A DNA stretch of 15,442 nt from assembly GCA_030527385.1 (NCBI GenBank), contig JAUNAY010000015.1:1-15442 (forward strand), written 5' to 3'. This document shows positions 7,587 to 14,621 of this stretch, one piece after another. The notes below the pieces were generated by a model, which saw nothing but the letters and a program-made list of their open reading frames with translations, was not told the DNA's origin and ran no database searches. How positions within the stretch are numbered: the first letter of the stretch is position 1; each line of letters starts with the position of its first letter. The stretch is from Fusobacterium sp. Lineage in GTDB: Bacteria; Fusobacteriota; Fusobacteriia; Fusobacteriales; Fusobacteriaceae. The position numbers were made by a program, and so were the translations under genes.

Positions 7587-8501
7587 ATGTTTTATTTAAA
7601 AAAAATAGTAAAGATGATTTTTTCTATATTTTTAATAGGAACACTATCATTTTTACTATTAGAGTTGATTCCTGGAGACCCTGCTGCTGCAATATTGGGA
7701 GTTGAAAGCACTCCAGAGGATATTGAGTTATTGAGAGAGGCTTTAGGACTTAATAAAAGTTTTATTGAAAGATATTTAGATTGGGGAAGAGGAGTTTTAG
7801 TAGGAGATTTTGGAAACTCTTTTAAATATTCTGAACCAGTGGCAAATTTAATTTTAGAAAGATTACCTTTGACAATGGAGATCGCTTTGATCTCCATTGG
7901 AATAGTATTTTTATTTTCTATTCCAATATCGTTTATTCTGTATAAGATAAAAAATAAACATATAAAAAAATTTGGAGATTTTATAGTTGGAATCTGTATC
8001 TCTGTTCCTTCTTTTTGGTTAGGGATAATATTTATGTTTGTTTTTGGAGTTATATTAAGATGGTTTTCTGTTGGATATAACAATAGTTTTTTATCTCTTA
8101 TATTACCTTGTACAGTCATAGCTATTCCAAATATTGGAGTAATTACAAGATATATAAAGAGCAATCTTGAATATGAGATGAGAGAGGAATATATAAAGTA
8201 TCTTTTTGTCAATGGAATGAAAATGAAATGGTTGAATCTATATATTTTAAAAAATTCCATTCTTCCAGTAGTTCCTTTAGCAGGAATGATGGTAATAGAT
8301 CTAATTACAGGAATAGTAATAATTGAACAAATATTTTCAATTCCAGGAATAGGAAGACTTCTAATAACTTCTGTAATAACTAGAGATATACCTCTTATTC
8401 AAGGGCTTATATTTTATACATCAGTAGTTCTTGTTTTAATTAATTTTTTCATAGATATAGTTTACTCTATGATAGATCCAAGAATTAAGGAGGAGAAATA
8501 G
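7587..8501 (+). CDS. ABC importer permease, DppB/OppB/NikB type
   Basis: This is the first of two inner-membrane permease subunits forming the translocation channel. The 304-residue protein has about six membrane segments (near residues 9-29, 96-118, 132-157, 168-190, 224-247 and 271-293). It keeps family landmarks: ELIPGDPA at 26-33, GDFGNSF at 73-79, the cytoplasmic coupling loop at about 199-227, EQIFSIPGIG at 247-256 and the terminal SMIDPR. Length and order match DppB/NikB. It starts two bases after the lipoprotein gene with GGAG just upstream, and its stop directly abuts the next start, so it is co-translated with both neighbours. Codons 96-105 contain a perfect 11-bp inverted repeat, listed separately. 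Confidence 0.9.
   Translation: MFYLKKIVKMIFSIFLIGTLSFLLLELIPGDPAAAILGVESTPEDIELLREALGLNKSFIERYLDWGRGVLVGDFGNSFKYSEPVANLILERLPLTMEIALISIGIVFLFSIPISFILYKIKNKHIKKFGDFIVGICISVPSFWLGIIFMFVFGVILRWFSVGYNNSFLSLILPCTVIAIPNIGVITRYIKSNLEYEMREEYIKYLFVNGMKMKWLNLYILKNSILPVVPLAGMMVIDLITGIVIIEQIFSIPGIGRLLITSVITRDIPLIQGLIFYTSVVLVLINFFIDIVYSMIDPRIKEEK
7873..7899 (+). repeat. Perfect 11-bp hairpin with 5-base loop inside the permease gene
   Basis: CAATGGAGATC (7873-7883), loop GCTTT, and GATCTCCATTG (7889-7899) are exact reverse complements. The stem has five G-C pairs, far more than expected from local composition. No T run follows, so it does not look like a terminator. The codons ATC and TCC that complete the arms are uncommon in the neighbouring sequence. 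Confidence 0.6.
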
Positions 8502-9263
8502 TTGAAAAGAAAATATTTGGTTTTAATCTTGATAACTCTATTTTTAATACTATTTTTCTATCAAGATCCTTATGCAATATATGATAATAAAATTTTAAGT
8601 AAACCTAATTTAGAAAATATTTTAGGTTGTGATAATATGGGAAGAGATATTTTTAGTAGATTGATCTTAGGATCTTTTTATACTTTGCTAATATCTTTTG
8701 TTTCAGTTGCTCTGTCAGTTATAGTAGGAACTATAATTGGAAGCATAGCAGGTTACTATGGAAAATCTTTAGATTCTATAATTACATCTTTTATAGAGGT
8801 AATTATAGCAATTCCATCAATATTAATAGCTTTAGGAGTTATAATTGTTTTAAAAACAGGTTTTTTATCTATGATAGTAGCTATATTTATAATCTATCTT
8901 CCAAGATGTGTAAATATGGTTAGAGGGCTAGTAAAAAAAGAAAAAAATATGGAGTATGTGATAGCTGCTAAAACTTATGGAGTTTCAAATATGAGAATAA
9001 TTTTTTATCATATTTTACCTAACATAATGAAGCCAGTTATGATAAGTTTTACAACTGGGTTTGCAGGAGCTATCCTAACAGAAGCAGGGTTAGGGTACTT
9101 AGGACTAGGAATACAACCTCCATACCCTACTTGGGGAAATATATTAAATCAATCACAATCATATTTTTTGTCAGCTCCTTGGTTTACGGTTGCTCCAGGA
9201 CTAGCTATAATATTTACAGTTTATCAAATGAATAAGCTGGAAAAGAGAGGAAAGAGATTTTGA
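8502..9263 (+). CDS. ABC importer permease, DppC/OppC/NikC type
   Basis: This is the second permease subunit of the importer. The 253-residue protein carries an N-terminal membrane segment, then LGCDNMGRDIFSRLILG at 41-57 (family LGTDxxGRDxxSRxxxG), further membrane segments, and a clear coupling loop at 151-173 (EYVIAAKTYGVSNMRIIFYHILPN begins here). Late landmarks are GLGYLGLGIQPPYPTWG at 196-212 and PGLAIIFTV at 232-240. It is shorter than DppC (about 300) and closer to NikC (about 277). The C-terminus diverges from the usual FNLLGDGLRD, reading YQMNKLEKRGKRF. No frameshift is evident, because the other frames do not restore the motif. The start is TTG at 8502, directly after the upstream stop, with AAGGAGGAG just before it. 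Confidence 0.88.
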   Translation: MKRKYLVLILITLFLILFFYQDPYAIYDNKILSKPNLENILGCDNMGRDIFSRLILGSFYTLLISFVSVALSVIVGTIIGSIAGYYGKSLDSIITSFIEVIIAIPSILIALGVIIVLKTGFLSMIVAIFIIYLPRCVNMVRGLVKKEKNMEYVIAAKTYGVSNMRIIFYHILPNIMKPVMISFTTGFAGAILTEAGLGYLGLGIQPPYPTWGNILNQSQSYFLSAPWFTVAPGLAIIFTVYQMNKLEKRGKRF

Positions 9264-10009
9264 TGATATTAAATATAGAAAATTTAAACTTAGAGATAGA
9301 TGAAGAAAGACTGTTAAAAAATGTAAGTTTTCATATGAAAAAAGGAGAAGTAGTAGGGTTAGTAGGAGAATCTGGAAGTGGAAAGACTTTAACTACAAAG
9401 TTTATTTTGGGGATTTTACCTGAACGTAGCATAATAAAATATGATAAATTTGAAAAAAATTGCAAAATAGGTGCTGTTTTTCAAAATGCTTTTATTTCAT
9501 TAAATCCAACAATAAAAATAGGAAGTCAACTGAAAAGATTGTATGAATCACACTATGGAAATAGTCAAAATTGGAGAGATAAGATAGATTTTCTTTTAGA
9601 AAAAGTTGGAATAAAAGATATTGAGAAATTTTTAAAAAAATACCCCTATGAAACAAGTGGTGGAGAGAGACAAAGGGTAGTTATAGCAGGAGCACTAATA
9701 GGAGAACCAGATCTTTTAATAGCAGATGAAGTAACTACTGCATTAGATTTAAGAACTAAAAAAGAGGTAATAAATCTTTTTAAAGAGATAAGAAAAAACT
9801 TAGGAGTATCGATTTTATTTATATCTCACGATTTAGATTCAGTGAGGGATTTTGTAGATAGAGTTTGCGTGATGTATCAAGGAAAAATAGTTGAAGAAAA
9901 TAGTTGTAAAGAGATTTTTGAACATCAAGAGCATATATATGTAAAAAAATTGATAGGTTTATCAAAAACTCTATGGACAAGAGGAGATAAAGATGTTTTT
10001 ACAAGTTAA
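9263..10009 (+). CDS. ABC importer ATP-binding subunit, DppD/OppD/NikD type
   Basis: This is one of two cytoplasmic ATPases that energise the importer. With ATG at 9263 as start it is 248 residues. TTG at 9260 is an alternative that adds one residue. The start sits in TGATG, sharing one base with the upstream stop. Motifs are Walker A GESGSGKT at 35-42, Q-loop Q74 in VFQNAFISLNP, signature TSGGE at 131-135, Walker B LLIADE at 151-156 and switch His189. The D-loop region reads DEVTTALD where most relatives have DEPTTALD. It lacks the oligo_HPY C-terminal extension of Dpp and Opp ATPases (about 330 residues) and so resembles NikD in length. It overlaps the next gene by 17 bases. Confidence 0.9.
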   Translation: MILNIENLNLEIDEERLLKNVSFHMKKGEVVGLVGESGSGKTLTTKFILGILPERSIIKYDKFEKNCKIGAVFQNAFISLNPTIKIGSQLKRLYESHYGNSQNWRDKIDFLLEKVGIKDIEKFLKKYPYETSGGERQRVVIAGALIGEPDLLIADEVTTALDLRTKKEVINLFKEIRKNLGVSILFISHDLDSVRDFVDRVCVMYQGKIVEENSCKEIFEHQEHIYVKKLIGLSKTLWTRGDKDVFTS

Positions 10010-10742
10010 AAATTTAACTAAATCATATAATACAGGGAAATTTTTTTCAAAAGAGAAAAGGGAGATTTTAAAAAATATATCTTTTGATGTAAATGAGGGA
10101 GAAATTTTTTCAATAGTTGGGCAGTCTGGAGCTGGGAAATCAACTATTGGTAAAATCTTAGTAGGAATTGAAAAGAAAGATAGTGGAGATATAATTTTTT
10201 TAGATAAACCTTTAGAAAAAAGAAAAGTTCAGGAGATACAAATGGTGTTTCAAGATCCATATAGTTCTTTAAACCCTGCTATGAAAATAGGACAAATTTT
10301 GGAAGAACCCTTAAAAGTAAATGGAATAAAAGATAAAAATGAGAGAAAAGCAAGGGTAAAAGCTATGCTTAAAGAGATAGGGTTAGAAGAAACTTGTGAG
10401 AATAAGTATCCATCAGAATTAAGTGGAGGACAAAGACAAAGAGTTGTAATAGGAGCAGCAATGATTTTAAATCCTAAATTGGTTGTATGTGATGAACCAG
10501 TGGCGTCTCTTGATCTTTCAATACAAAATCAAATATTAAATCTAATAAAAAAATTTAATAGAGAGTATAAAACAACATTTATTTTTATATCTCACGATTT
10601 GGGTGTAGTTTATAATATTTCAGATAGAGTTTTACTTCTTTATAAGGGCGAAATACAAGAACTACAAAAAACAGTTGAGTTTTTCAAAAATCCACAAAGT
10701 GAGTATGGAAAATATTTTCTTGATGGGATAGAAATTAGATAG
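9993..10742 (+). CDS. ABC importer ATP-binding subunit, DppF/OppF/NikE type
   Basis: This is the partner ATPase of the importer, 249 residues. It shows Walker A GQSGAGKS at 43-50, Q-loop Q87 in MVFQDPYSSLNP (the typical DppF/OppF sequence), signature LSGGQ at 143-147, Walker B LVVCDE at 163-168, the D-loop SLD at 172-174 and switch His201. Like its partner it is short and ends soon after the core domain, with no obvious oligo_HPY extension. The ATG at 9993 lies inside the end of the previous gene with GAGGAG upstream, so the two ATPases are probably translated in coupled fashion. The peroxidase gene begins 20 bases after its stop. Confidence 0.9.
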   Translation: MFLQVKNLTKSYNTGKFFSKEKREILKNISFDVNEGEIFSIVGQSGAGKSTIGKILVGIEKKDSGDIIFLDKPLEKRKVQEIQMVFQDPYSSLNPAMKIGQILEEPLKVNGIKDKNERKARVKAMLKEIGLEETCENKYPSELSGGQRQRVVIGAAMILNPKLVVCDEPVASLDLSIQNQILNLIKKFNREYKTTFIFISHDLGVVYNISDRVLLLYKGEIQELQKTVEFFKNPQSEYGKYFLDGIEIR

Positions 10743-10762
10743 TAGATTTATAAGAGGTGGAT

Positions 10763-11302
10763 ATGGAGATTTATAATATAAAAGTAAAAAATATAGATGG
10801 AAGTGAGCAAACTTTAGATGAGTATAGAGGAAAAGTGTTACTTATCGTAAACACAGCCACAAGATGTGGGCTTACTTCTCAATATGAGGGACTTGAAAAA
10901 TTATATAAAAAATATAAAAATCAAGGGTTTGAAATTTTAGATTTTCCAAGCAATCAATTTTTAAAACAAGCTCCAGAACCAAATGAAGAGATAGCACAGA
11001 TTTGTCAATTAAAATATGGAACTACTTTTAAAACATTTGCTAAGATAGATGTAAATGGAAAAGATACAGCTCCTTTATACTCTTACTTAAAGGAAAAAGG
11101 AAAAGAGGAGATTGAAAATAGAGAAGCATTAAGCTTCAAAGATAGAATTGCAAAATTAGGAAATGCAATTTTAGGAAGTGAAATTAAATGGAATTTTACA
11201 AAGTTTCTTGTTGATAGGGAGGGAAATGTGGTAAGGAGATTTGCTCCTACTATAACTCCTGAAGATTTGGAAAATGAGTTGGAAAAAATTATAAACAAAT
11301 AG
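10763..11302 (+). CDS. Glutathione peroxidase family protein, cysteine type
   Basis: This thiol peroxidase reduces H2O2 or organic hydroperoxides. Bacterial members usually draw electrons from thioredoxin rather than glutathione. The start is taken as ATG at 10763, because the GTG at 10757 lies inside the Shine-Dalgarno-like AGAGGTGG. The 179-residue product has the active-site motif NTATRCGLT with peroxidatic Cys35, Gln65 in FPSNQF, and WNF at 143-145 in the KWNFTKFLV motif, giving the Cys-Gln-Trp-Asn set. Cys81 in QICQLKYGTTF sits where the resolving cysteine of two-Cys members such as E. coli BtuE lies. The first cysteine of FPCNQF is Ser here. It follows the transporter ATPase by 20 bases, so it is probably the last gene of that operon. 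Confidence 0.92.
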   Translation: MEIYNIKVKNIDGSEQTLDEYRGKVLLIVNTATRCGLTSQYEGLEKLYKKYKNQGFEILDFPSNQFLKQAPEPNEEIAQICQLKYGTTFKTFAKIDVNGKDTAPLYSYLKEKGKEEIENREALSFKDRIAKLGNAILGSEIKWNFTKFLVDREGNVVRRFAPTITPEDLENELEKIINK

Positions 11303-11323
11303 CTGAGTATTAGCTAATTAGAT

Positions 11324-11351
11324 AAAAACAGGTTTTTATGCCTGTTTTTTT
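11324..11351 (+). terminator. Intrinsic terminator after the peroxidase gene
   Basis: AAAAACAGG (11324-11332) pairs with CCTGTTTTT (11341-11349) around an eight-base loop. The right arm merges into a seven-base T run. It ends the transporter-peroxidase operon. Confidence 0.85.
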
Positions 11352-11365
11352 CTATTATATAACTC

Positions 11366-11394
11366 TTTTAATTTTAGTGAATTTATGGTATTCT
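11366..11394 (+). promoter_or_regulatory. Candidate promoter of the smr-aroF-pgeF group
   Basis: An extended -10, TGGTATTCT (11386-11394), has a weak -35-like TTTTAA (11366-11371) at 17-base spacing. It lies between the terminator and the Smr gene, where a new transcription start is needed. Confidence 0.4.
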
Positions 11395-11426
11395 ATTAAG
11401 ATAAAAAGTATGTAGGAGAAAAAATA

Positions 11427-11717
11427 ATGTATAATGAAATAGATTTGCATTATATGAATTTTGATGATGCTTTGAAAGTTTTTATTACAAAATATAATGC
11501 TTTATATAAAAGGGGAGAGAGAAAAGAGATAAAAGTTATACACGGGTATGGCTCAAAAACTTTAGATGGAGAAGCAGTGATTAGAACAAAGATTAGAGCA
11601 TATTTCTCTAGGAATAAAGATTGTGTAAAAGTTAGATTGGATATGAATGAGGGAGTTACCTATGTAACACCTATAAAAACTCTTCCTCTTCCTAAAAAGA
11701 AAAATAAAAAAAATTAA
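11427..11717 (+). CDS. Stand-alone Smr-domain protein
   Basis: This 96-residue protein consists of a single Smr (small MutS-related) domain, a fold that binds or cleaves DNA or RNA and is found at the C-terminus of MutS2 and in free-standing proteins. Visible motifs are DLH at residues 6-8 (family LDLHG, here DLHYM), IHGYGS at 38-43 (family IHGKG) and EAVIRTKIRAYF at 49-60. The tail is lysine-rich (PLPKKKNKKN), which would favour nucleic-acid contact. No MutS core or coiled coil is present. The start is ATG at 11427 with AGGAG eight bases upstream. The DAHP synthase gene follows after 28 bases. The exact substrate is unknown. Confidence 0.85.
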   Translation: MYNEIDLHYMNFDDALKVFITKYNALYKRGERKEIKVIHGYGSKTLDGEAVIRTKIRAYFSRNKDCVKVRLDMNEGVTYVTPIKTLPLPKKKNKKN

Positions 11718-11745
11718 AATAAATTGATAGAATGGACGGTATATA

Positions 11746-12759
11746 ATGTATATAAAAACAAAAAAGAACATAGGAGAAGTTGAACAAAAAAGAATATTAG
11801 ATTTTTTAAAGAACAATAAACTAGGTAGTTTGATAACAAAAGATGAAGATGTTTTAAAAATAGGAGTGTTAGGAGATAGAAGTAATGTTGATATGGATAG
11901 GCTTTTATCTTTTCACGGAGTAGATGAACTTGTTGTAATAGGAAAAAGTTATAAGTTTGTAAGTAGAGAGTTTCAAAAACAAGATACAATTATAGATATA
12001 AAAGGCAGAAAAATAGGCGGAGGCGACTTTATGCTTATGGCTGGTCCTTGTGCTATTGAAAACAGAGATTCAGTTTTTAAAATAGCAGAACAAGTAAAAA
12101 AATATGGAGCTCAAATTTTAAGAGGTGGAGCATTTAAACCAAGAACATCTCCTTATGACTTTCAAGGATTGGGAGAAGAGGGATTAAAATATATGAGAGA
12201 GGCAGCTGACAAATATGATTTGTTAGTAGTTACTGAAGTGATGGACACTATGGACATTCCTCTTATTTCAAAATATGCTGACATACTTCAAGTAGGGGCT
12301 AGAAATATGCAAAACTTTAGCTTGTTAAAAATGTTGGGAAGTTGTGGGAAACCAGTACTTTTAAAAAGAGGTTTAAGTGCGACAATAAGAGATTTTTTAA
12401 TGGCAGCAGAATATCTTATGGCATATGGAAATAAAGATATAATTTTATGTGAAAGAGGAATCAGAACTTTTGAAACAATGACAAGAAATACAGTAGATAT
12501 AAACGCGATACCTCTTATTAAAGAAAAAAGTCATCTTCCAATAATAATAGATGCAAGTCACGGAACAGGAAGAAGATCGTTAGTAAAACCAGTTACATTA
12601 GCAGGGATTATGGCAGGTGCTGATGGAGCTATGGTAGAAGTACACGAAAATCCTGAATGTGCAGTGTCTGACGGAGTTCAATCATTAGATTTTAAAGGAT
12701 TTGCTAAATTGACAGATGATTTAAAAGAAGTTTTAAAATTGAGAAAAAAATTGAAATAA
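11746..12759 (+). CDS. aroF: 3-deoxy-7-phosphoheptulonate (DAHP) synthase, type I-beta with regulatory domain
   Basis: This enzyme condenses phosphoenolpyruvate and erythrose-4-phosphate to DAHP, the entry step of the shikimate pathway. The 337 residues match the Thermotoga maritima type I-beta enzyme (338) closely. An N-terminal ferredoxin-like domain (about 1-75, ending YKFVSREF) mediates feedback inhibition by aromatic amino acids in that enzyme. The TIM barrel carries AGPCAIE at 99-105 (metal ligand Cys102), KPRTSPYDFQG at 131-141, GARNMQN at 184-190, LLKRG at 205-209, His272 in DASHGTGRR, EVHENP at 298-303 and Asp309. The start at 11746 is supported by this alignment, although the nearest ribosome-binding-like sequence (GGACGG, 11734-11739) is poor. 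No other aro gene lies nearby. Confidence 0.95.
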   Translation: MYIKTKKNIGEVEQKRILDFLKNNKLGSLITKDEDVLKIGVLGDRSNVDMDRLLSFHGVDELVVIGKSYKFVSREFQKQDTIIDIKGRKIGGGDFMLMAGPCAIENRDSVFKIAEQVKKYGAQILRGGAFKPRTSPYDFQGLGEEGLKYMREAADKYDLLVVTEVMDTMDIPLISKYADILQVGARNMQNFSLLKMLGSCGKPVLLKRGLSATIRDFLMAAEYLMAYGNKDIILCERGIRTFETMTRNTVDINAIPLIKEKSHLPIIIDASHGTGRRSLVKPVTLAGIMAGADGAMVEVHENPECAVSDGVQSLDFKGFAKLTDDLKEVLKLRKKLK

Positions 12760-12771
12760 AATGGAGAGAGT

Positions 12772-13491
12772 ATGTATATAGAAAAAGAAAACTATTTCAT
12801 AATAAAAGAGTTGGAAGATTTGGGAATAGGGGCAATATATACATTTAAAAATTATGGTGATGTAAGAAAGCTACCTAAGGAAAAGTTTATAGATGATTTT
12901 AAATTAGGAGATAGAAAAATAGTTTCAGGGTACCAAACTCACACTAAAAATATTCAGATAATAGATGAAAAATCTGATATGTTTTACTTTGAAGATACAG
13001 ATGGTTTTATAACAGCTAGAAAAGATATAGTTATATATACAAAATATGCAGATTGTTTGCCAGTATATATTTATGATAAAGATAAAAAAGTAATTTCATT
13101 AGTTCATTCTGGTTGGAAAGGGACATATGAAGAGATAGCTTTAGAGGCTATAAAACTTATGGAAAAGAGATTTGATAGTAAAAAAGAAAATATATTGATA
13201 ATATTTGGTATTGGAATATCTCAAAAAAATTATGAGGTAGGTGAGGAGTTTTTAGAGAAATTTTCTCAAAAATTTTCATCTGATTTAATAAAAGGCTCTT
13301 TTTTAAGAGAAAATAACAAGATATATTTTGATAATCAACAATTTAATTTTTTAAATTTAATAAAAAATGATATTTTAAAAGAGAATATAGTAACAAATAG
13401 TTATTGTACATATGAAGATAAAAGATTTCATTCATTTAGAAGAGAAAAAGAAAGCTCTGGAAGAGCAGGAGCTTTTATATATTTTAAATAA
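12772..13491 (+). CDS. pgeF: PgeF/YfiH-family protein (purine nucleoside phosphorylase / peptidoglycan editing)
   Basis: This 239-residue member of the YfiH/YlmD family was once called a multicopper polyphenol oxidase. Characterised members are zinc-dependent enzymes acting on purine nucleosides (phosphorylase and adenosine deaminase activity). In E. coli the protein (PgeF) prevents misincorporation of amino acids into peptidoglycan precursors. The zinc triad is visible: His57 in GYQTH, Cys95 in YADCLPV and His112 in VHSGWKGT. The C-terminal CTYEDKRFHSFRRE...GRAGAFI pattern is also typical. The start is ATG at 12772 with GGAGAG just upstream, 12 bases after aroF, so it is probably co-transcribed. 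Substrate preference cannot be read from the sequence. Confidence 0.9.
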   Translation: MYIEKENYFIIKELEDLGIGAIYTFKNYGDVRKLPKEKFIDDFKLGDRKIVSGYQTHTKNIQIIDEKSDMFYFEDTDGFITARKDIVIYTKYADCLPVYIYDKDKKVISLVHSGWKGTYEEIALEAIKLMEKRFDSKKENILIIFGIGISQKNYEVGEEFLEKFSQKFSSDLIKGSFLRENNKIYFDNQQFNFLNLIKNDILKENIVTNSYCTYEDKRFHSFRREKESSGRAGAFIYFK

Positions 13492-13516
13492 TAAAATAAA
13501 ACTTTAGGAGGAAAAG

Positions 13517-14518
13517 ATGAAAAAGGGTGTATTAATTTTATTGACACTATTATCAATGAATCTTTACGGAGAAACTCTTTATGAAAGAGCTGTGAAAGAT
13601 TTAAGAATGGAGGAGTTAGCTGGAACTTACTCAAAAGAGAAGATAGCAAACTCTTTAAAAGGACATAAGGCAAAACAAACAAAAGATGCAAAGGAGAAAG
13701 CTGTACTAGTTGATTTAGGAGCATTAACTATTGAAGATCTAAATCAAGAAAAAAATGTTAATGAAAAATTAAGTAAATTTGTAACTGACTATATCAATGT
13801 TGAAGAAAATTATATAGGAAATGTATCAGATAAAAATATTATTGAAAGATTAAATAATAAATGGAGCAGAGGAGAGGTAGTTGAAGACAGTTCATTAAAT
13901 GCTATTTTAAATAGAGCTATGCTTAAAGGATTAACTACTGGTTATAACATCAAAGACAAAAAAGATTATGCAAACTTTGATGAAAAACTTACAGCAAGTT
14001 ATGGTCATAGTGATATGATTCACGCTTCACAAATTATTGGAATGTTAAAAAGTGAGGGAATAGATGCAAAAGTTCAGCTTGAATTAAAAACATCAGCATT
14101 TATTTATCTGCCTGAATGGGGAGAATCTAGTTATGCAACAACAAAAATGCCAGATGGAACTATAATTGCTCACCCATTAGAATATGATTTAAAATTTCAA
14201 TTTGAAACTCAAAAAGATAAAGAGAAATTTTTTGATTTAATTGATAAATATGCTAAAAAAGATGATGAAAATGAAAAAGGACTTCTTTATGAATCTTGGT
14301 GGCAACCGTTTATTCAAACAGAAAAAGTTGATGGATATGAGATGTTAATAGATAATATAGTATCAGACAACAAGTATGATGCTCACGTATTAACACTTCC
14401 AGAAAAGTCAAAACCTTTAGTAGAAGAGTTAGCTAAAAATAAAAATATAAAAATCAAAACAAAAGAGATTTGGGTAAACCCAGCATTTTATAGATTTATG
14501 TTAGGAGAATACAAATAA
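13517..14518 (+). CDS. Secreted protein of unknown function
   Basis: I do not recognise this 333-residue protein. It has a clear signal peptide (MKKGVLILLTLLSMNLYGETL, probable cleavage around residue 18-19) and no later membrane segment or lipobox, so it should be periplasmic. The first part, to about residue 120, is charged and helical (SLKGHKAKQTKDAKEKA). Residues 162-186 include SYGHSDMIHASQIIGMLK and then EGIDAKV, a pattern loosely like the helix-strand core of transglutaminase-like folds but without the catalytic cysteine. The C-terminal third is rich in Trp, Tyr and acidic residues (ESWWQPF, EIWVNPAFYRFMLG). The start is ATG at 13517 with AGGAGG at 13507-13512. It follows pgeF by 25 bases, and no convincing terminator is seen after it. 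Confidence 0.75.
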   Translation: MKKGVLILLTLLSMNLYGETLYERAVKDLRMEELAGTYSKEKIANSLKGHKAKQTKDAKEKAVLVDLGALTIEDLNQEKNVNEKLSKFVTDYINVEENYIGNVSDKNIIERLNNKWSRGEVVEDSSLNAILNRAMLKGLTTGYNIKDKKDYANFDEKLTASYGHSDMIHASQIIGMLKSEGIDAKVQLELKTSAFIYLPEWGESSYATTKMPDGTIIAHPLEYDLKFQFETQKDKEKFFDLIDKYAKKDDENEKGLLYESWWQPFIQTEKVDGYEMLIDNIVSDNKYDAHVLTLPEKSKPLVEELAKNKNIKIKTKEIWVNPAFYRFMLGEYK

Positions 14519-14560
14519 GATAGTACAAAAATTGTTTAAACTTAGATAAAAAAGTAAGAT

Positions 14561-14592
14561 TTGACAAACTTTGTAACTAGGAGTATTATAAT
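14561..14592 (+). promoter_or_regulatory. Strong promoter upstream of the Mrp-type ATPase gene
   Basis: A perfect -35 TTGACA (14561-14566) is followed after 17 bases by TATTAT (14584-14589). An overlapping TATAAT lies at 14587-14592 but with a 20-base spacer. This is the best promoter match in the window. The small palindrome ACAAACTTTGT (14564-14574) overlaps the -35. Confidence 0.75.
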
Positions 14593-14621
14593 AATGATAA
14601 AAAATTTTAAGGAGGAAAGAA

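Noticed and set aside
7592..8260. 222-codon open frame on the minus strand
   Set aside because: It lies wholly antisense to the permease gene, has no ribosome binding site or recognisable domain, and is explained by the codon bias of AT-rich DNA.
10757..10762. GTG start for the peroxidase
   Set aside because: It falls inside the Shine-Dalgarno-like sequence. The ATG at 10763 is better spaced.
11724..11747. TTGATA ... TATAAT promoter for aroF
   Set aside because: The spacer is only 12 bases and the -10 overlaps the start codon.
13249..13275. GAGAAATTTTCTC palindrome in pgeF
   Set aside because: It is short, A-T rich and coding, and is not distinguishable from chance in this composition.
14534..14541. 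GTTTAAAC palindrome and nearby ACAA/TTGT repeat as a terminator
   Set aside because: The arms are four bases at most and there is no GC stem with a T run, so no terminator is claimed for the upstream gene.
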